Source: Planctomycetia bacterium (GTDB lineage: Bacteria > Planctomycetota > Planctomycetia > Pirellulales > PNKZ01). From it: a stretch of 36,163 nt of DNA. The notes under the pieces were generated by a model, which did no database searches, had not been told where the DNA came from, and worked only from the letters and a program-made list of their open reading frames with translations. Below, piece by piece: positions 1 through 8,110 of this stretch (position 1 is the first letter of the stretch; each line of letters begins with the position of its first letter). The stretch spans positions 1 to 36,163 of the forward strand of contig JAIOPP010000102.1 in the NCBI GenBank assembly GCA_021413845.1, given 5' to 3'. Both the position numbers and the translations under genes were made by a program.

Positions 1-2
1 AT

Positions 3-98
3 AGCTCGTTGGGCTATCGACCCCCGGCTCCCGAGGCCGTTCAAGCTTGGTCTTTTCGCTACGCTGCGCTCCGCGAAAAGACCAAGCTTGATTCTTGA
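3..98 (+). CDS. IS3-family transposase OrfB, C-terminal fragment
   Basis: Frame 3 reads SSLGYRPPAPEAVQAWSF and continues to KTKLDS before a TGA at 96-98. The N-terminal part lies outside the window. The 'SSLGYRPPAPEA' signature is the classic tail of the DDE (rve) integrase domain of IS3-family OrfB, just after the catalytic glutamate region. OrfB is normally made as an OrfAB fusion by programmed -1 frameshifting and catalyses copy-out/paste-in transposition; none of that region is visible here. The short distance from the stop to the IS tip (43 bp) is normal for the right end of an IS3 element. The 31 residues are intact, without stops, and an identical copy is at the other window edge, so the element may be recent or active. 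Confidence 0.85.
   Translation, partial: SSLGYRPPAPEAVQAWSFRYAALREKTKLDS
41..91. repeat. 19-bp-stem hairpin inside the transposase tail
   Basis: Positions 41-59 pair perfectly with 73-91, leaving a 13-nt loop (60-72). The palindrome is entirely within the OrfB reading frame, over residues VQAWSFRYAALREKTKLD. It has no T-run after it, so it does not look like a simple intrinsic terminator. The same hairpin recurs at 36073-36123 as part of the repeated IS end. Confidence 0.8.
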
Positions 99-141
99 AG
101 AAACTAACGCAACACTTGGTATCACGCGTGGGGGCAGGTCA

Positions 142-1316
142 AATTCACCGAGCATGGTCACGCGCGAAAGATGGACCAGCTCACTGCGCTGCCGTTGTAC
201 TTCCAACTCGGCTTGCTTGCGCGCGGTGATGTCGAGCGAAACGCCGCGGATAAGAACCGGTTTGCCGTCGGCGTGGAATTCCACTTGCCCACGAGAGGCG
301 ATCCAGCGTTTGCGACCGTCCAGAAGTACGAGGCGATATTCTCTTTCATAGCTGCCTCCACCCGCGAGTGCCTTGGTCACGGCCTCGGCGACCGCTTCGC
401 GATCCTCGGGATGCACCCGTTGTAAAAATCCGTTGAAGCCGATTCGCTCTGCTTTCGTGAAGCCGAGTAGCGCGCGCCAATTGTCGCTGGCCCAGATTTC
501 ATCTTGCACATGGTCGTAGTGCCAGACGCCGAGATTGGCAGCCTCGGCCGCGAGGGTCATCCGCTCCTCGCTCTCGCGCAAACCCGTTTCGCTCGCCTGC
601 AATTCGCGAACGAGCTGCGTTGCTCGAAGCACTTCTCGGCTCAATTCAAAAGCCATCAGCAGGATGGTCCCCAGATACGCGAAGCTGATCATGTAAGGCG
701 ATTGGATCACTCGCCTCTCCACCAGCACCGAATGCACGGCCCCGGCCGTGACGAAAAAGATCATGCTGCCGCCGAGAAAGAAGGCCCTTCGGCGATCGCC
801 CCGTCGCCACACTTCGACCGTGACATTGATCAGAAAAACTAATAGCGACAGGGAACTCAACTTAGCGACGATAGCCCAAGGGTGAATCGTACCCTCGGGC
901 ATGGAAATCGTTTCGCCTAGGAACTCAATGTAATGCAGCCCCGTGTAGACCTCGAAATTGATATTCGGGGTCGCTACGAAATTGAGCACGAGCGCCAGCG
1001 TGCGCATCCCGACCACGGTCCATGCCAACCAGGGCCGACCGGCGCGCAGATGCATCCGGGCAAACCAGACCACGGACACGATCAGCACCCATAAAGGGAC
1101 GTGTGCCCACCGCATAACCGTGCCGTATTGCTCGATCGTCTCCGTGCGCATTAGCGTCAGTTCGCAGGCCGCAACGACAACCGCTCCGGCGGCGCTACAT
1201 GAAAACAACAAATGTTCCCATTCGTTGCGCGATCTGAGCCAGACAAAGAAATGAATCCCAGCCAACGTGAGGCACACGGTGGCGTTCATCGTCCAGATGA
1301 TGGTGATCCAGCTCAT
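142..1316 (-). pseudogene. Membrane PAS sensor histidine kinase, truncated by IS3 insertion
   Basis: From the ATG at 1316 the minus strand encodes 391 residues before the IS boundary. Residues 1-225 contain about seven hydrophobic segments with short loops, a multi-pass membrane sensor. Residues 226-255 form a charged linker. Residues 250-368 are a PAS/PAC domain (NLGVWHYD, HPEDREAV, DGRKRWIASRG, RGVSLDITARKQAE). The final residues, ELVHLSRVTMLGE, are the start of a HisKA dimerisation helix; in relatives this continues into the H-box with the phosphorylated histidine (pattern LAHELNQPL). Here it runs straight into the IS3 end, so the phospho-acceptor histidine and the ATPase domain are missing. 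The frame stays open into the IS to the window edge, giving a meaningless tail. Its natural ligand is unknown. No response regulator is adjacent in the window. Confidence 0.85.
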
Positions 1317-1504
1317 GTCTTCGATCTCGCTACCAAGCGCGCAATTCCAATCGGGAATGCAGTGATAGAGACTTATCCCCGAGCGGCAAACGCCCATTTA
1401 TATCGGGCGAACGGAGGTTGAGCGATGATCGAATTACGAAGAAGCGTGGCTCCGATGCAGAACGGCCGCGGTGCCGAGGAATTCTGAGATAACGATGAAC
1501 GCCT

Positions 1505-2167
1505 TCACCCCCCCAGCGCCATCGTGAGTCCGACCAGCACGCTTCCGAGCGCGACCATCGAGATGCCGACCAGTCCCGGCCGGCGATCGACGCACTCTCC
1601 ATAGGCGTAGCCGGCGACGAACAGCATCAGGATGGCGATGCCGTTGGAGAATCGCAGAGCCGAGCCGACATCGTGCATGAATAAGAACGGAATCACCACA
1701 GGGAACGTGGAGAGGAAGACCAAGAGAAATACGCCGAGGGCGCCCAGCCAGTCGTCCTTGAGCAAGTACCTGCGGTCGGGCGGCTCCGGGAGTTGCTTGA
1801 GCCGCTGATGAATCGCTTCGAGTTCCGTCGGTTGCAGCACCGAGGCAACAACCGGTGGCAATTCCTCTGCGATGAGTCGCTGGGCCGTTTCCGGATCGGC
1901 CGCTCGGCGCACCGCGCGTAGGATCTTGAGGCCGCGTCCTTTCTCGGCGAGACTGCCCATCAGATACAGGATGCCGTCGATGATTCCCCAGACCGTATTG
2001 CACCCGAGCGCGCCGATTAGCATCGTGCGGATCTCGGCTCGATCCGCTTCCGCGACGCTCAGGGAGCCGGTAAACGTGAGCACCATGATCAGGCCGAAGA
2101 GCACCTCCGCGATACGCTCACTCGGATCGAGAACACGCGAGGAGTGCTTTTCAGAGTTGTCAGGCAT
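1505..2167 (-). CDS. VIT/CCC1-like multi-pass membrane protein
   Basis: Starting at the ATG at 2167 this encodes 220 residues (MPDNSEKHSS). The opening LDPSERIAEVLFGLIMVLTF followed by GALGCNTVWGIIDGILYLM resembles proteins annotated as VIT1/CCC1-type transporters (vacuolar iron transporter fold). Hydrophobic segments lie near residues 20-40, 50-70, 133-155, 165-185 and 195-218. A charged, probably cytosolic stretch (about 75-125, with EELPPVVASVLQ) sits in the middle, where VIT proteins carry a metal-binding domain. The reading frame extends much further upstream, but that part overlaps the exchanger gene in a different frame and has poor composition, so I reject it. It starts 47 bp after the CaX stop and is probably co-transcribed with it. 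The specific substrate is inferred only as a divalent metal. Confidence 0.65.
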   Translation of the reverse strand: MPDNSEKHSSRVLDPSERIAEVLFGLIMVLTFTGSLSVAEADRAEIRTMLIGALGCNTVWGIIDGILYLMGSLAEKGRGLKILRAVRRAADPETAQRLIAEELPPVVASVLQPTELEAIHQRLKQLPEPPDRRYLLKDDWLGALGVFLLVFLSTFPVVIPFLFMHDVGSALRFSNGIAILMLFVAGYAYGECVDRRPGLVGISMVALGSVLVGLTMALGG

Positions 2168-2214
2168 GTTGGTCGTCGGTTCCGTGATCGGCTCGATTGC
2201 ATCGGTGGTGACTC

Positions 2215-3306
2215 TCACTGCACCCGGGGCGGCAACAGGTACAACGTCATCGCAAAGATCAGGTAGACCATGAGCACAGCCACGCCGACGAACCACGCCG
2301 ATCGTCCGGTGCTGGTAACGAGATTCGCCGTGAGCGTGGCGATAAGAATCATCACAACCGCACCCGGCCAGAATTGAAGCCCCATCGGCGCCGATCCGAT
2401 CACATAACTCAGGAGCACCAACATCGGAGCGACGAAGAGTGCGATTTGCGAAGCGCTGCCGAGCGCGATCCCCACGCTCATGTCGAGGCGGTTCTTGCGT
2501 GCCGCGGAAAATGCCGAAGCCATCTCCGCCGCCGCCCCTACGAGCGCCACGACGATGAAGCCGACAAAAGCCGGCGACATCCCGAACTCTTCCGCCGCCT
2601 TCTGCACCGACTCGATGAACACCTCGCTCACCAGCGCCACCAACACCGTCACGCAGGCCAGCGTAGTCAGGGCCACGCCGAGCGGCCAATGCGTTTCGCC
2701 CTCCTCGGCGTGTTCGGCGCTCGCAAACATCTCGCGATGCGTCTTAAGCGAGAACAGCATGCTTAATCCGTACGTCGCAATGAGCAGTACCGCCAGCCCG
2801 ACGCTCAATCTCTGAGTGAACCCCGCCCCCACGGCGTCGGCGGCCGAGAGCGCCGAAGGGATCAGCAATGCGATCGTCGCCAGAAACAGCAGTCCCGCTT
2901 GCACGCGGGCGTTAGTCCTGTTGTATTCTTGCACGTGATGCTTGAGCCCGCCGAGCAGGAACGAAGCTCCCAGCATAAAGAGCGTATTGGTGACGATCGC
3001 GCCGGCGATCGACGCCTTTACCAGCATATGTTCTCCGGCGCGCAAAGCGGCGAGCGCGATCACCAGTTCGGTGAGGTTGCCCAAGGTCGCGTTCAACAAG
3101 CCGCCGACCGCATCGCCCGTCTTCGCCGCTACGGATTCCGTTGCGTGGCTCAACAGCGCCGCCAACGGCACGATCGCCAAGACCGAGAGCACGAAGAGCA
3201 GCGTATGCGCCTCGGGCTTGAACTGCGCCGCGGCAAACACAACGGGCACGAACGCTAGCAGCCAGAGCAGCGGACTGCGGCGAATTTGTTCTAGGAGCGG
3301 TTTCAT
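2215..3306 (-). CDS. Calcium/proton exchanger (CaX family)
   Basis: 363 residues from MKPLLEQIRRSP at 3306. CaX proteins are antiporters that expel Ca2+ (and related cations) in exchange for protons across the inner membrane. Two halves, each with a conserved alpha repeat, are evident: GDAVGGLLNATLGNLTELVIA near residues 65-85, and GAAAEMASAFSAARKNRLDM with GIALGSASQIALFVAP in the second half. These acidic helices form the cation site. About eleven hydrophobic helices are visible, and an acidic loop (HAEEGETH) sits between the halves. Length matches the family (350-400 aa). An in-frame ATG 36 bp upstream (3342) is possible but adds a hydrophilic tail unlike relatives. The VIT-like gene follows 47 bp downstream, making a small cation-transport operon. 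Confidence 0.92.
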   Translation of the reverse strand: MKPLLEQIRRSPLLWLLAFVPVVFAAAQFKPEAHTLLFVLSVLAIVPLAALLSHATESVAAKTGDAVGGLLNATLGNLTELVIALAALRAGEHMLVKASIAGAIVTNTLFMLGASFLLGGLKHHVQEYNRTNARVQAGLLFLATIALLIPSALSAADAVGAGFTQRLSVGLAVLLIATYGLSMLFSLKTHREMFASAEHAEEGETHWPLGVALTTLACVTVLVALVSEVFIESVQKAAEEFGMSPAFVGFIVVALVGAAAEMASAFSAARKNRLDMSVGIALGSASQIALFVAPMLVLLSYVIGSAPMGLQFWPGAVVMILIATLTANLVTSTGRSAWFVGVAVLMVYLIFAMTLYLLPPRVQ

Positions 3307-3466
3307 AGGTGATTTCGGCTTGGTTCCTGAACCCGATCGCATTCGCCGATCAAGCTAGCATATGCGTCCGGCCGATGATAACGATAACTGTTTCTTCGTA
3401 ATAGCTGCGGCTCCGGTGAAGATTGCCTTCGATCGCTCACTCTAGTTAGACCGAGCAGAGCGCCGC

Positions 3467-4819
3467 ATGCGACCGACTTTCTTTCGTCTCCGCTGCGCCG
3501 CTCGAAGCGTCGCCGCCCTGTTGATCGTCGCCGCGCTTGATTCCCTCGTTCAAGCTCAACTGCCGGCCGATCGATTTACAGGCTCAGATTCAACGGCAGA
3601 AGCAGCGCCGGGAGCTCCAAGCCCGCCGGAGTTCGGTGGGCCGCTCCGTGAGCGACCGAAGCTCACCGGCGACTGGCTCGGCGGGCGATCCCGCCTGAGA
3701 GATCGCGGCATCACGCTCGACGTCAGCAGTACGCAGTACTATCAGGGTGTCGCCGCCGGCGGGCGGGAACAGGCGTTTCAATTTGGCGGTCGCAACGACT
3801 ACTTCCTAAATCTCGACGGAGAGAAGCTCGGGCTATGGACCGGCCTCTCCGTCGATCTTCATGGCGAAGCTCGCTATGGCGAGTCGGTGAACGCTCTCGC
3901 GGGGACGCTCCTGGCACCGAACTTCATGCTCTCGGTTCCGCTCGCCGACGGTTCGATCACTGCTCTGACCGGCGTGACGTTCACTCAGTATCTCACCGAC
4001 GACTTCCTGGTGTACGGCGGGAAGGTCAACACCCAAGATGACACAGAGCAACCTCTGACCGGAGCCGGCAACCTCTCCGGCTTTCAAAACACCGCGATGC
4101 TCTACAATCCTGTCTATGCCCGCACCATTCCGTATTCGACTTATGGCGCAGGATTCACGTGCTTCCGCAACGAAGAGGCCCTGTTCTCGGCGTGTGTGTA
4201 CGACACCAACGACACGCCGACGACGAGCGGGTTCGACACCTTCTTCAACAACGGGGCGACCGTCTATGCCGAGCTGAACTTCCCGACGACGTTCTTCGAC
4301 CGCCCCGGCAACCACGGCCTTTCGGGTACGTACAGCAGCGGAAGATACTCGAACCTAACTCCCTCCGCATACCTCGATCCAATCGAGGGCTTCGTCGTCG
4401 TATCACCGACGAAAACCGGTTCGTGGTGCGTGGCCTACAACTTCGATCAGGCGCTGTATGTCTCGCCAGATGATCCGGAGCGAATGTGGGGCGTGTTCGG
4501 CAACTTCGGCATCGCAGACAAGAACCCCAGCCCGGTCCGCTGGTTCGCGAGCGTCGGGATCAGCGGAGCGAGCAGGATCACGGGACGAATAGGAGACACT
4601 TTCGGTGCCGCGTATTACTACCTCGGCGTCAGCGAACCGCTGAAGGATCTATTCCCGGTCCTCTTGCCGCTGCGCGACGAGCGCGGCGTCGAGTTCTACT
4701 ACAACATGGCGTTGACGCCGTCGTGCCACATCACGCCGGACCTGCAAGTGATTACGCCGTTCCGCGAGCGAGCGGAGACATCACTCATCGTCGGCCTTCG
4801 TGCGCACCTCGACTTCTGA
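3467..4819 (+). CDS. OprB-like carbohydrate-selective porin
   Basis: 450 residues with a hydrophobic N-terminal signal peptide (about residues 10-30, ending near VQAQ). After a Pro-rich linker comes LTGDWLGGRSRLRDRGITLD, the typical opening of OprB-family porins, whose first strands follow the 'DWGG.R..L...Gi' pattern. The rest alternates short aromatic-rich beta strands (NDYFLNLDGEKLGLWTG, YAELNFPTTFF, AAYYYLGV) and closes with an aromatic C-terminal residue (RAHLDF) as outer-membrane barrels require. OprB porins let sugars diffuse across the outer membrane. It is a single gene, divergent from CaX across 160 bp and convergent with the carbonic anhydrase gene. Confidence 0.88.
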   Translation: MRPTFFRLRCAARSVAALLIVAALDSLVQAQLPADRFTGSDSTAEAAPGAPSPPEFGGPLRERPKLTGDWLGGRSRLRDRGITLDVSSTQYYQGVAAGGREQAFQFGGRNDYFLNLDGEKLGLWTGLSVDLHGEARYGESVNALAGTLLAPNFMLSVPLADGSITALTGVTFTQYLTDDFLVYGGKVNTQDDTEQPLTGAGNLSGFQNTAMLYNPVYARTIPYSTYGAGFTCFRNEEALFSACVYDTNDTPTTSGFDTFFNNGATVYAELNFPTTFFDRPGNHGLSGTYSSGRYSNLTPSAYLDPIEGFVVVSPTKTGSWCVAYNFDQALYVSPDDPERMWGVFGNFGIADKNPSPVRWFASVGISGASRITGRIGDTFGAAYYYLGVSEPLKDLFPVLLPLRDERGVEFYYNMALTPSCHITPDLQVITPFRERAETSLIVGLRAHLDF

Positions 4820-4838
4820 GTAGGCCCGAACCACTTAG

Positions 4839-4856
4839 GCGGCGTTCGCTCGCCGC
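4839..4856. terminator. Small GC hairpin between convergent genes
   Basis: GCGGCG (4839-4844) pairs with CGCCGC (4851-4856) around a 6-nt loop. It lies 20 bp after the porin stop and 14 bp after the carbonic anhydrase stop on the other strand. There is no T-run, so it is at best a weak bidirectional terminator. Confidence 0.3.
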
Positions 4857-4869
4857 ACTTCGATCACGA

Positions 4870-5577
4870 CTACGATCGGGCCGACAAGAAACGAACTCGC
4901 CCCGTCGTTAGCTCGTAAACGGCTCCCTGTAAACTGATCCGCTTTGCGTCGATCGCTTTCTTCGCTTCCGGCAGTCGAGCCAGCTGATCGATCGACCAAC
5001 GGACGTTCGCTTCCACCGCGGCGTCGATCCGCTGTTCGGGCGTGTCGCCGAGTAAGGGTTTCGGGAGGCCTGGCTCGATGTATCCCACGAGGGCCTTGAT
5101 GCCCGGCGCCTCGTTCGTAGGTCCTTGGAGCGCCGCCACCGCCGCGGTGACGGCCCCGCAGCCTTGGTGCCCGACGACGACGATCAGCGGCGTCGCCAAA
5201 TGCGCGACGGCATACTCCAAGCTGCCGATGACGTCGGGTGCGATCACGTTCCCCGCGACCCGCACGACGAACAGATCGCCGAACCCTTGGTCGAATACCA
5301 GTTCGATCGGCACGCGCGAATCGCTACAGCCGAGGATCGTCGCGAACGGCTTCTGAGTGCCGACGAGGTGCTTGCGCCAGTCGGCGCTTTCATGGGCGTG
5401 GCGAGTCTTGCCGTCGGCGAAACGTCGATTCCCCTCCTTTAAACGACTCAACGCGTCGGCCGCCTCCTTGTGGATCGCCGGTCTTGGCACCGCGGGCTCA
5501 GCGGCGAACGACGATGCGGCGGCGGCGATACCGGCAATGGCCAGCAGTTGCCGGCGCGTCAAACTATCATCGCTCAT
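4870..5577 (-). CDS. Exported beta-class carbonic anhydrase
   Basis: 235 residues. It catalyses CO2 + H2O to bicarbonate + H+. The beta-class zinc site is complete: Cys84, Asp86 and Arg88 in CSDSR, and His137 and Cys140 in HQGCG. RVAGNV and GSLEYAV are also family-typical. The N-terminus reads TRRQLLAIAG followed by an Ala-rich hydrophobic stretch ending at SSFAAEP, a likely Tat signal, so the enzyme should fold in the cytoplasm and act in the periplasm. The start ATG overlaps the stop of the upstream surface-protein gene (ATGA, 4 bp), which implies translational coupling and an operon. Length is normal for beta enzymes plus a leader. Confidence 0.93.
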   Translation of the reverse strand: MSDDSLTRRQLLAIAGIAAAASSFAAEPAVPRPAIHKEAADALSRLKEGNRRFADGKTRHAHESADWRKHLVGTQKPFATILGCSDSRVPIELVFDQGFGDLFVVRVAGNVIAPDVIGSLEYAVAHLATPLIVVVGHQGCGAVTAAVAALQGPTNEAPGIKALVGYIEPGLPKPLLGDTPEQRIDAAVEANVRWSIDQLARLPEAKKAIDAKRISLQGAVYELTTGRVRFLSARS

Positions 5578-6992
5578 GGTTGCTTAGGCTCCTCCAGTCG
5601 CACGAGCAGCACTTGCTGTGTCTGCCCGTCGGCGAAGTGAATCAGCGCCGAGCCCGTATCCTGAGTCAGGTTGCCGATGCCGGTCTCGATGATCGGCCGC
5701 GGCTTGCCCTTCGCGCTCCAAGCGGCGCGTTGACTGGCCTTGTCGATCATCCCTTCGAGCGTCTGCGTTTCTTTCGTGGCGTCGTTGTTGAGCGTACCGG
5801 AAATGATCCCCTCTTTGCTGACGGCCAGCTGCATGAACAAGGTCGGGTCGCTACCCGACTTCTGTCCGTCTTGGGTGACGGCGAACACACCCAACGGCAG
5901 CCACTCGGAATCTTCCGGCTTCGTTTGCGGAGCGCTCGCCGCAATGGCGTCGGCCTGCTGTGCATACTCCTCGGCTGTGGCGACTTGTTGACCGTTGCTA
6001 TAGACGGCGTCGTCTTGGTAGTAGACGTCGCTCCCGTAGTCGTACGAAGCGGCCTCGCCGCCGCCGTAGCCGACCCAACCGGCGACGGCACTCCATGCCG
6101 CCCAGCGGTAAGGTCGATTGATCCTCCAGGCCGCCCAGTTTGGATGGTCCGACCAGAAGTCGAGCCGCGGATGATTTTCGTGGATCTGATCTCGCACCTC
6201 ATCACGGCGCTGCTGGCGATTCTGCTGCCACTCTTGGCGATTCGCGATTCGATCCGGACGGCCGCCGGCACCGGGACGTTGGGCGATGCCGGGGAGCTGC
6301 CCGGCACCAGGACGATTAGCAATTCCGGGCCGATCACCAACGCCAGGCCGCTCACCGATACCAGGGCGATCTCCGATCCCGGGCCGATCTCCAACGCCGG
6401 GTCGATCGCCCAAGTTCGGGCGGCCGGCAGGGAGTGTCGAAGCATTACCGGGTCGGTTATCGCGGAAGAAGTCGGCAGCCGCTCCGCCGCCACCGCCGCC
6501 CGGTCGAGCACCGATGGCACCCGTCGAAGGACGCGGAAGATCGAGGAAGTTGTTCAACTGTCCTGCATTTGGTCGTCCGCCGCCGGCGATGCCCGCTCCT
6601 GGTCCTCCCGCACCGATGCCGCCGGGTCGCGGAGCCGGCCCCGGCCGATTCCCGCCGATCGCGCCGGTTCCCGGACGCGCGCCCGCACCGCTGCCGATCG
6701 CACCAGTCGAAGGTCTGTTCGCCCCTGGATTCGGTCGCGCACTACCGCCGCCGAGAGACGGTGAACGACCTGGGGCCGCCGCCGGCCGCGACATCGCCGC
6801 GCCACCGCCGGGCCGTGCTCCACCACCCCCGCCCCCCATGCTTGGTCGCGCGCCACCGCCACCGCCACCGCCTCCGGCACGCCCACCACCTCCTCCACCC
6901 CCGCGTCCACCGCCACCGCGACCATAGAGTTCTTGCCAGACTGGAATGTTCAAAGCGGCGGCGATGATCAAAAGCCAGGTGATACGTTTCAT
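5574..6992 (-). CDS. Gly/Arg/Pro-rich 'protocadherin-like' surface protein
   Basis: 472 residues. The N-terminal hydrophobic stretch (MKRITWLLIIAAALNIPVW) is a signal peptide or anchor. Residues about 25-240 are low-complexity: runs of six to eight Gly broken by Arg/Ala, then tandem RPG-type units (GDRPGIGDRPGIGERPGVGD). After this come a basic, Gln-rich helix (QEWQQNRQQRRDEVRDQI), the planctomycete-typical HPRLDFWSDHPNWAAWRINR patch, and a folded C-terminal domain (about 350-472, WLPLGVFAVTQDG to LLVRLEEPKQP). Similar planctomycete proteins have been annotated 'mu-protocadherin, putative cell-surface protein'; the function is unknown and the name is not evidence of homology to cadherins. The SnoaL-like gene lies 51 bp upstream, and the carbonic anhydrase overlaps its stop by 4 bp. 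The location is inferred to be periplasm or surface. Confidence 0.85.
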   Translation of the reverse strand: MKRITWLLIIAAALNIPVWQELYGRGGGGRGGGGGGGRAGGGGGGGGARPSMGGGGGGARPGGGAAMSRPAAAPGRSPSLGGGSARPNPGANRPSTGAIGSGAGARPGTGAIGGNRPGPAPRPGGIGAGGPGAGIAGGGRPNAGQLNNFLDLPRPSTGAIGARPGGGGGGAAADFFRDNRPGNASTLPAGRPNLGDRPGVGDRPGIGDRPGIGERPGVGDRPGIANRPGAGQLPGIAQRPGAGGRPDRIANRQEWQQNRQQRRDEVRDQIHENHPRLDFWSDHPNWAAWRINRPYRWAAWSAVAGWVGYGGGEAASYDYGSDVYYQDDAVYSNGQQVATAEEYAQQADAIAASAPQTKPEDSEWLPLGVFAVTQDGQKSGSDPTLFMQLAVSKEGIISGTLNNDATKETQTLEGMIDKASQRAAWSAKGKPRPIIETGIGNLTQDTGSALIHFADGQTQQVLLVRLEEPKQP

Positions 6993-7043
6993 GGGAATGA
7001 CTGCCTGTGTGTTGTGAATGATGTCGCGCTGCCGAGCTCGGCT

Positions 7044-7940
7044 CTACCTACGGACGACCCGCACTTCGTCGACGTTCGGCAAGAGTTCGCCCCCTGCCGT
7101 GCGCTCGACCGTTTGCCAAGTGAACGAATCGGCATCGACCGGCTTCATCACGTTCACCGCCGAAGCCTTCCGGCCGTCAGCGAGCACCCCTTTGTTGCGA
7201 ATGAACCAACGATCTTCCTTAAAGGTCCAAGCGGCTTCCGCAAAGCCGCCGTCGGAGTCGAAGGTCCACGAGCGGATCGACTTCGTCGACGCATCCCAAC
7301 CGATGATCTGCATGCCCGACAGGTCGATCCGATCTCCGACCTTGATCGAATACGACCGCGTCAGAAAATTCCGATTCTTCGTCCAACTACACACCGTCTC
7401 GATGCTCGCATTTTCATCGTCATCCTCCCAAGTGCCGACCATCCATTCGAGCACCTTCAGTTGCTCGTAGTGCGAAGGGGCTTCTTCTTCCTCGTCATTG
7501 TCGGTCACCCGATCCAGCAGCCAGCGGCCGTCGCGCTTGATGTAAACGGCCGTGTACTTCACTTCCTCGGGACCGTTCTTCGGCGAAAGAAACTTCGCCG
7601 TCCCGTACTCGATGGCCGCGTTCGGCGAGAGCAATCGGATGGAGTCCGTAGCGACATCGAGCTTCAAATCCGGCGACTCTTTGAAGATCGCCGCGAACTG
7701 TTCCGCGATCGCCGGACGACCGACGACTTCTTCGCCAGTCAGCCGATTCGTGTAGACCGCTTCCGGCGACCAGAGGTCGGCCAAGGCCTGGGCGTCGCGT
7801 TTACCGAACGCCTGCACATACACTTCGACCGTTTTGCGAATGGCGGCTTCATCCCCCTCGGGCGGAACCGGCTCTTGCCCGTCGACGCGAGTTGCGCTCG
7901 AACTCAGGAGTAGAAGCAAGCAGACAAAGACACGTTTCAT
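7044..7940 (-). CDS. Secreted SnoaL/NTF2-like protein with a second lipocalin-like half
   Basis: 298 residues from MKRVFVCLLLLLSSSATRVDGQ, a clear signal peptide. The start at 7940 is chosen because a Shine-Dalgarno AGGAGT lies 8 bp upstream; the open frame extends further but adds a hydrophilic tail before the signal. Residues about 28-150 match the SnoaL-like/YybH fold (AAIRKTVEVYVQAFGKRDAQ, LADLWSPEAVYTNRLTGEEV, RDGRWLLDRVTD). An acidic break (NDEEEEAP) leads to a second half (VLEWMVGTWEDDDE to TWQTVERTAGG) resembling DUF1579-like beta-barrel proteins. The combination is common in Planctomycetota; the substrate is unknown. It is probably the first gene of the operon that continues into the surface protein and carbonic anhydrase. 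Confidence 0.82.
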   Translation of the reverse strand: MKRVFVCLLLLLSSSATRVDGQEPVPPEGDEAAIRKTVEVYVQAFGKRDAQALADLWSPEAVYTNRLTGEEVVGRPAIAEQFAAIFKESPDLKLDVATDSIRLLSPNAAIEYGTAKFLSPKNGPEEVKYTAVYIKRDGRWLLDRVTDNDEEEEAPSHYEQLKVLEWMVGTWEDDDENASIETVCSWTKNRNFLTRSYSIKVGDRIDLSGMQIIGWDASTKSIRSWTFDSDGGFAEAAWTFKEDRWFIRNKGVLADGRKASAVNVMKPVDADSFTWQTVERTAGGELLPNVDEVRVVRR

Positions 7941-8110
7941 TTCGGAAACTCCTGATTCAGAGAACAGGCGTTTGATTGCTAAATGTTGCAACAACCCTGG
8001 AAAGACTTCGCCACATGCGCAGCGGCGGGATGAAATGAGAACCTACGAGTGCCGGCGACGGACGTCATTTTGCCGCCGCCGTGCGATAGATCAAGAAGAT
8101 TCTCGCGCGA

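Larger units (their letters stand above)
1..141 (+). mobile_element. Right end of an IS3-family insertion sequence (partial, left window edge)
   Basis: This block is the exact reverse complement of 36023-36163. It carries the OrfB C-terminus (3-98), then 43 bp ending in GGGGGCAGGTCA. Read from outside, the terminus is TGACCTGCCCCC, a TG-starting end with a C-rich run as in the IS3 family. The unique sequence resumes at 142 inside a histidine kinase gene, so 141/142 is the insertion boundary. The rest of the element lies beyond the window, so the opposite end and any target-site duplication cannot be seen. Confidence 0.85.

Noticed and set aside
1505-2689. A 394-aa ORF on the minus strand covering the VIT-like gene
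   Set aside because: Its first half overlaps CaX in another frame and is Arg/Gly-rich shadow sequence. The real gene starts at 2167.
5238-6764. 508-aa plus-strand ORF over the carbonic anhydrase and surface genes
   Set aside because: Shadow of the Gly/Pro/Arg-rich minus-strand gene; composition is unnatural and no domain is present.
5574-6992. Literal reading of 'protocadherin-like' as a eukaryotic cadherin relative
   Set aside because: The similarity is low-complexity Gly/Pro/Arg composition; no cadherin repeat or calcium motif is present.
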